DNA of 64,000 nucleotides, taken from positions 186,001 to 250,000 of the forward strand of contig NZ_LKHP01000001.1 of the NCBI RefSeq assembly GCF_001440545.1, written 5' to 3'. A model generated the notes under the pieces. That model made no database searches and was not told the origin of the DNA. It was given only the letters and a program-made list of their open reading frames with translations. Below, piece after piece: positions 60,023 through 64,000 of the stretch. The first letter of the stretch is position 1, and the number at the start of each line of letters is the position of its first letter. The DNA is from Caloramator mitchellensis. GTDB lineage: Bacteria; Bacillota; Clostridia; Clostridiales; Caloramatoraceae. The position numbers and the translations under genes were made by a program.

Positions 60023-63000
60023 CTAACTTCTGTTAATTATGTCTTCAATTCTATTTAGGCTTTCTATATCATTTTCGAGGTAATAGGAAGGAGAAAGGCT
60101 TAAATCCAATAAAACATCTTTGCCGTGGTCCGGATATCTCGGAGCAATAAAAACATCACCAAGATTAGAAAGCGTCAGATTTCTTTCTCTTAATATCTGA
60201 TACTCGTGCTCTATTACCTTTAAAATATCTAAAGCATTTTCCAAACATGTCTTTGATAATGTAAAGATTGATTTTTTGGACGCCCCTTTAATAAAGGTTG
60301 GTGAAGCGTAGGGTAGAATTAAATTAATGGAAGGGATTAGGTTGCGTTTTGGATATTCCCCTCTCCATAATGTGTCTCCACCAATATATGGGTATAATAG
60401 ATTTTCGTTGAACCAGTGCCTTAATTTAGGTATGAAATAGACGCTATCGACATCTCTATTTTGAACGTCCATTATTTCTTTGCCACGCCCTGATAAAATA
60501 CCGACAATTATCTTATGAACTTTTATATCTTCTCTTTTTAATAGAGGGTCCAGAGCCTTAATTCTATATCCCTTGTGAAGAACATCGTCTATTAGTATCA
60601 TTGGACGGTTAAAAGATTTAATCATTCTAATCTGATTTTCAATATCAAGGTAATATGGGAACGCCTTTATTTCAAATCTTTTCATATCAGGTTCAAAAAA
60701 TTTTTCAGTGTGCAGTGATTTTGTAACTGTATTAGGAACTATATATCTGTTTAAAAAATTTCCATATGGGACGCACATAAAAGGTCCAAGATTTCTAGGT
60801 GTTTCTGGAATTGTTGAGACACCATTTTCATTGCATATCTTTCTAACAAGTGACTCATGAACTATGTTCATGTCAATTGGAAGGACTAAATGTCCAGGAT
60901 AAAGTTCTGATAATGCCTTTAATAATTTTTTTCTGGATTTTTTAATTATCCTTAATATATTTTTATTGCTTCTGAAGGGTTCCTTAATAACGTTTTCTAT
61001 ATCTAAACTTAACGTTATTGGTGAATTCATATTGACAACCATTGCATTGCTGTTTGAATGTGGTATATTTAAAAATCCATATAGCTTTAATGTCTCTTGA
61101 ATATCATCATCAGGGAGGCTTAGCTGATTTTTATATATTGCATAATCGTAGTCCTTAGCTATACAGAAGGATAAAGTTTCGGTTATCAGTATTTGTAAAA
61201 TATTATCATAGCTTGACATATTGTTTATTATGAAGGCATCAAGCATAATCATTCTTCCAACGGCATTTTCTCTTATATATTCAGTTGCTTCTGAATCCAA
61301 AAGTTCAAAGTATAAGGAAGAACTTCTTAACCAGTGAAAAGCAGATACCCCGATTATTTCATTTTTTACAACATCCCTTAATACGATAAATCTTGAATTA
61401 TATTTTTTGGCTATTTGAATCAAGTTTTGCTTTAATAATATTTTATTTTCACCTATAATATCGATTATCATATCAAAAAATGCTTCATCATATTCTTCAT
61501 ATACATCAATATCAAGTGAAATAGTTTTAATGATTGATTTATATTGAGGTTCCCTTCTGTAAAAACCATTCTCATAAATATATTTCTCTGCCAATGGATC
61601 CACGAGTGCAGAAATATCCTTGTTTTGGTCTATATAGTCTCTTATTTGCGTTGAGCTTATATCTTCATACTGTGGAGATAGTGAAAGCCTGATTATATCC
61701 TTTTTAAATTTGCCAAGTATTTCTGATATATTTTGGACATCATTCAAATTATGCAGGTTAGCTTTTCTTTCAAAAACAATATGTGAAAAATCAAATATCG
61801 TCAAATCATTGGAAGATGATTTATATGCTGAGGCATTTTGAATCACATCGCTTCCAACTGTTAAATATACTTCTGAATTTGGAAATATTTCATTTAATTT
61901 TAATAAATCATTTATATTTGCGATATTAATCGGGACATTTTCTGGGAATAAAAACATGTTTAACTCATCTGCGATAGAAAGATTAATTATTTTTCTTCTT
62001 AATAAATTTGGCAAAGTTTGTTTTGACCATGAAAATTCATCTACCTGAAGATAAACCGTGAAACCCAAATCCCTTATGGCCTTTGCAATTTCCTTATGAC
62101 TTAATGAAAATGGGTCAAAACTTCCTGGGAAAAAAGCAACTTTTTTTTCATTTTCTATATTTATTTCTCCATTTATGATACTATAATCTGATATAAATCT
62201 ATATATATGATTTAATGAAGATGCATTTGAAAAAAATAGCAACTCATCTTCTTTATCTTCAGGGATAAGGGTAAGTATTTTCTTTGATAACAACTTAAAT
62301 ATTTTATATTTTTCTTCTATCGACATTTTAGCGTTTTCAAATATATTTTTTCCTATAACATTTATGGCAACTCTTTTTATAGCAGGTTCGTAATGAACCA
62401 ATCCGTTTAACATTACTCCTAATATTTTGGATAATCTTTGCTTATACTTTGAATCTTCCTCAAAAAAGTTTGATTTGTAGGTGTGGTAATTTGCAACAGT
62501 TATGGCAACTGTTTTTAGAAGCAGCGAATTTATTTGCACGCCAGCGTTTTTGATTTTATCGACAAAATCGTCAACAACTTCGTCAAGCTCTACAGGTTTT
62601 AAAAATAATATTATTTGTCCAAGATATTCCGGTATATATTTTGTGAATTGGTATCCTTCTATTTCTAATGCCCTTAACAACTCGACAACTATATCGTTCC
62701 TTTGTTCCATAGAAAGGTGCGGAATAAGTCTAACTAACATCTCACCCGCCTTATTTCTTACGCTCTCATAGGCGCTTACCTTTAATATATTACAATAGTG
62801 AATTGCAGTATACAGACCGTGTGTTCTAATATTTTCTAACGAAAAATCAAACAATAATTCAACCTGAAGTTTTTTCAAAATCCAGTTAGTTGCCGTTTTG
62901 AGGTTGCTAAGCGATATTTCTGATATTTTTGGTTCGTATTTATTGATATTGAAATCAATATTTTCTCCAAGCTGTTTTAAAGTTTTAAATTTTATATATT

Positions 63001-64000
63001 CTTCTGCTTCATATTTGCAATGCTTCAAACTTTCATTTAATTCGTCAATCAACTCGTGTTTTAATGGAAAGTATTCATATCTTGTAGAAATATTATAAAT
63101 AGCATCAAGTGAAGTTAATTCGATAGTTTTATCTCCACTTTTTAGCATGTTAATTAAAAATTTAATTAACTCTGAACTATTCTCGTCGATTGGAATTGTC
63201 TTGATAGCCTGAATTAAATAGATTAAAGTGGATTTTTTGTAATCATTTGATTTATAGTATTCACAAATTATTTGTTTTATTGAATTAAGCTGGTTGGTCC
63301 TACAACTTTTAAATAAAGACTTTAACATCGAATTAAGATTATATCCAATCCAATTTCTGTGAATTTCAATTAGCCTTTCATCGGGATTTAAAAACAAATC
63401 AAGGTATTGTTTAAACAAATCGCTTCCAGTAATATCAGGCTTTTCAATCGTAACATCCTCAGGAACTTCTTTTCTGTAATCTTCATCAAATGTGGCAATT
63501 AATGTTCCAATTAGCTGTGCACATTGCTTTCTAATGTCATCCTCGGGATTTATCATTTCATCATACAAAAATTTTAACATTAGAATTTTTTGATGCTGAG
63601 TTAAATATTGAGAGTATTCTTCAAAAACCGAAAGATATTCTCTTAAATTATTCTTGTCATTTAAACTACGAGCAGACTCCAACATTAAATTTAATGAGCT
63701 TTCATCGCGCAATCTATACATTAAATTGATGTTGTGATAAATAGAGTTATATTTAATATTGTTTATTATTTCTTTTCCCTGTAAAAGCGAGTAAGAAGGT
63801 TCTAATTTTATATTTTTATCATTTGATTCGAGGCTAACATTAATCCCAAGGCTAATTAAGTAATCTTCAAAGTCCTTTAATTTGCTATATACTTTTCTAT
63901 ATCTTTTTTCCTTTTTTTCATCCACGTTATCTAGTTTTTCAAGTATTACATCAAATGAATCCTTTAGCTCAAATATATACATCACGTTCTTATCATCAAT
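60023..64000 (-). CDS. Giant multidomain protein: helical repeats, NadD-type nucleotidyltransferase, GNAT-like, phosphoribosyltransferase
   Basis: The frame is open to the window edge, so the gene is incomplete at its 5' end; at least 1,325 codons are present. A possible start is ATG 63982 (MYIFELKDSF), but no ribosome site can be seen. In order: about 600 residues of helical HEAT/ARM-like repeats; a cytidylyltransferase-fold domain (about residues 615-800) with FFPGSFDPFSLSH and ISSTQIR, the two nucleotide-binding motifs of NadD-type adenylyltransferases; a GNAT-like region (about 815-975); and a phosphoribosyltransferase domain (about 995-1250) with the PRPP-type loop MILIDDVLHKGYR. The stop is followed at eight bases by the dehydrogenase-like gene. 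Function unknown. Confidence 0.78.
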   Translation of the reverse strand: MDDKNVMYIFELKDSFDVILEKLDNVDEKKEKRYRKVYSKLKDFEDYLISLGINVSLESNDKNIKLEPSYSLLQGKEIINNIKYNSIYHNINLMYRLRDESSLNLMLESARSLNDKNNLREYLSVFEEYSQYLTQHQKILMLKFLYDEMINPEDDIRKQCAQLIGTLIATFDEDYRKEVPEDVTIEKPDITGSDLFKQYLDLFLNPDERLIEIHRNWIGYNLNSMLKSLFKSCRTNQLNSIKQIICEYYKSNDYKKSTLIYLIQAIKTIPIDENSSELIKFLINMLKSGDKTIELTSLDAIYNISTRYEYFPLKHELIDELNESLKHCKYEAEEYIKFKTLKQLGENIDFNINKYEPKISEISLSNLKTATNWILKKLQVELLFDFSLENIRTHGLYTAIHYCNILKVSAYESVRNKAGEMLVRLIPHLSMEQRNDIVVELLRALEIEGYQFTKYIPEYLGQIILFLKPVELDEVVDDFVDKIKNAGVQINSLLLKTVAITVANYHTYKSNFFEEDSKYKQRLSKILGVMLNGLVHYEPAIKRVAINVIGKNIFENAKMSIEEKYKIFKLLSKKILTLIPEDKEDELLFFSNASSLNHIYRFISDYSIINGEINIENEKKVAFFPGSFDPFSLSHKEIAKAIRDLGFTVYLQVDEFSWSKQTLPNLLRRKIINLSIADELNMFLFPENVPINIANINDLLKLNEIFPNSEVYLTVGSDVIQNASAYKSSSNDLTIFDFSHIVFERKANLHNLNDVQNISEILGKFKKDIIRLSLSPQYEDISSTQIRDYIDQNKDISALVDPLAEKYIYENGFYRREPQYKSIIKTISLDIDVYEEYDEAFFDMIIDIIGENKILLKQNLIQIAKKYNSRFIVLRDVVKNEIIGVSAFHWLRSSSLYFELLDSEATEYIRENAVGRMIMLDAFIINNMSSYDNILQILITETLSFCIAKDYDYAIYKNQLSLPDDDIQETLKLYGFLNIPHSNSNAMVVNMNSPITLSLDIENVIKEPFRSNKNILRIIKKSRKKLLKALSELYPGHLVLPIDMNIVHESLVRKICNENGVSTIPETPRNLGPFMCVPYGNFLNRYIVPNTVTKSLHTEKFFEPDMKRFEIKAFPYYLDIENQIRMIKSFNRPMILIDDVLHKGYRIKALDPLLKREDIKVHKIIVGILSGRGKEIMDVQNRDVDSVYFIPKLRHWFNENLLYPYIGGDTLWRGEYPKRNLIPSINLILPYASPTFIKGASKKSIFTLSKTCLENALDILKVIEHEYQILRERNLTLSNLGDVFIAPRYPDHGKDVLLDLSLSPSYYLENDIESLNRIEDIINRS

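Overview
The window is AT-rich DNA from a low-GC, anaerobic, amino-acid-fermenting Firmicute of clostridial type. Pointers are a selenoprotein glycine reductase operon, the operon order rpoN-cggR-gapA-pgk-tpiA-gpmI-eno, a membrane pyrophosphatase, a T-box leader before argS, a tmRNA with the tag ANDNLALAA, and heavy use of AGA for arginine. The genus cannot be fixed from the sequence alone; thermophilic Clostridiaceae such as Caloramator-like organisms would fit.

Layout. 1-4.4 kb: the end of grdA, then grdB (with an in-frame UGA selenocysteine codon), grdC and grdD, which make acetyl phosphate from glycine. 4.6-9.3 kb: a BMP-family nucleoside ABC importer. 9.4-17.9 kb: sigma-54 and the central glycolytic operon behind a clear CggR operator. 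18-24 kb: secG, a K+-dependent type membrane pyrophosphatase, an HD-domain protein, RNase R, SmpB and tmRNA, that is, the usual secG-rnr-smpB-ssrA trans-translation cluster with two extra genes. 24-32 kb: an accessory, partly decayed region directly after ssrA. It holds a broken Rhs/YD-repeat toxin gene whose C-terminal toxin and immunity gene are intact, a stray copy of Rhs sequence, a macro-domain/HTH protein paired with a VWA protein, and a nonsense-riddled zinc metallopeptidase. 32-43 kb: a lipase-like hydrolase, an orphan radical SAM protein, a MarR-controlled heterodimeric ABC exporter with a twin operator, an aminotransferase, an L,D-transpeptidase, a possible C-rich small RNA, and a ROK regulator/kinase pair.

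43-53.7 kb: envelope proteins, an orphan sugar-type binding lipoprotein, a PerR-like regulator, a small alarmone synthetase, and a compact three-gene operon of a coiled-coil protein, a McrB-like AAA+ ATPase and a DUF2357/PD-(D/E)XK nuclease. This operon is probably a defence system. 53.7-57.7 kb: T-box-controlled argS, a cysteine-desulfurase-like enzyme, and a C26 peptidase-like protein whose nucleophile Cys is Ser. 57.7-64 kb (minus strand): the most unusual locus, a three-gene operon. It contains a giant protein (over 1,320 residues, running off the window) that joins HEAT-like helical repeats, a NadD-type nucleotidyltransferase, a GNAT-like domain and a phosphoribosyltransferase. It is followed by a lactate/malate-dehydrogenase-like protein with an extra N-terminal domain and a flavodoxin-fold reductase. 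I cannot assign this operon to a known pathway; a nucleotide- or cofactor-like metabolite route is my inference.
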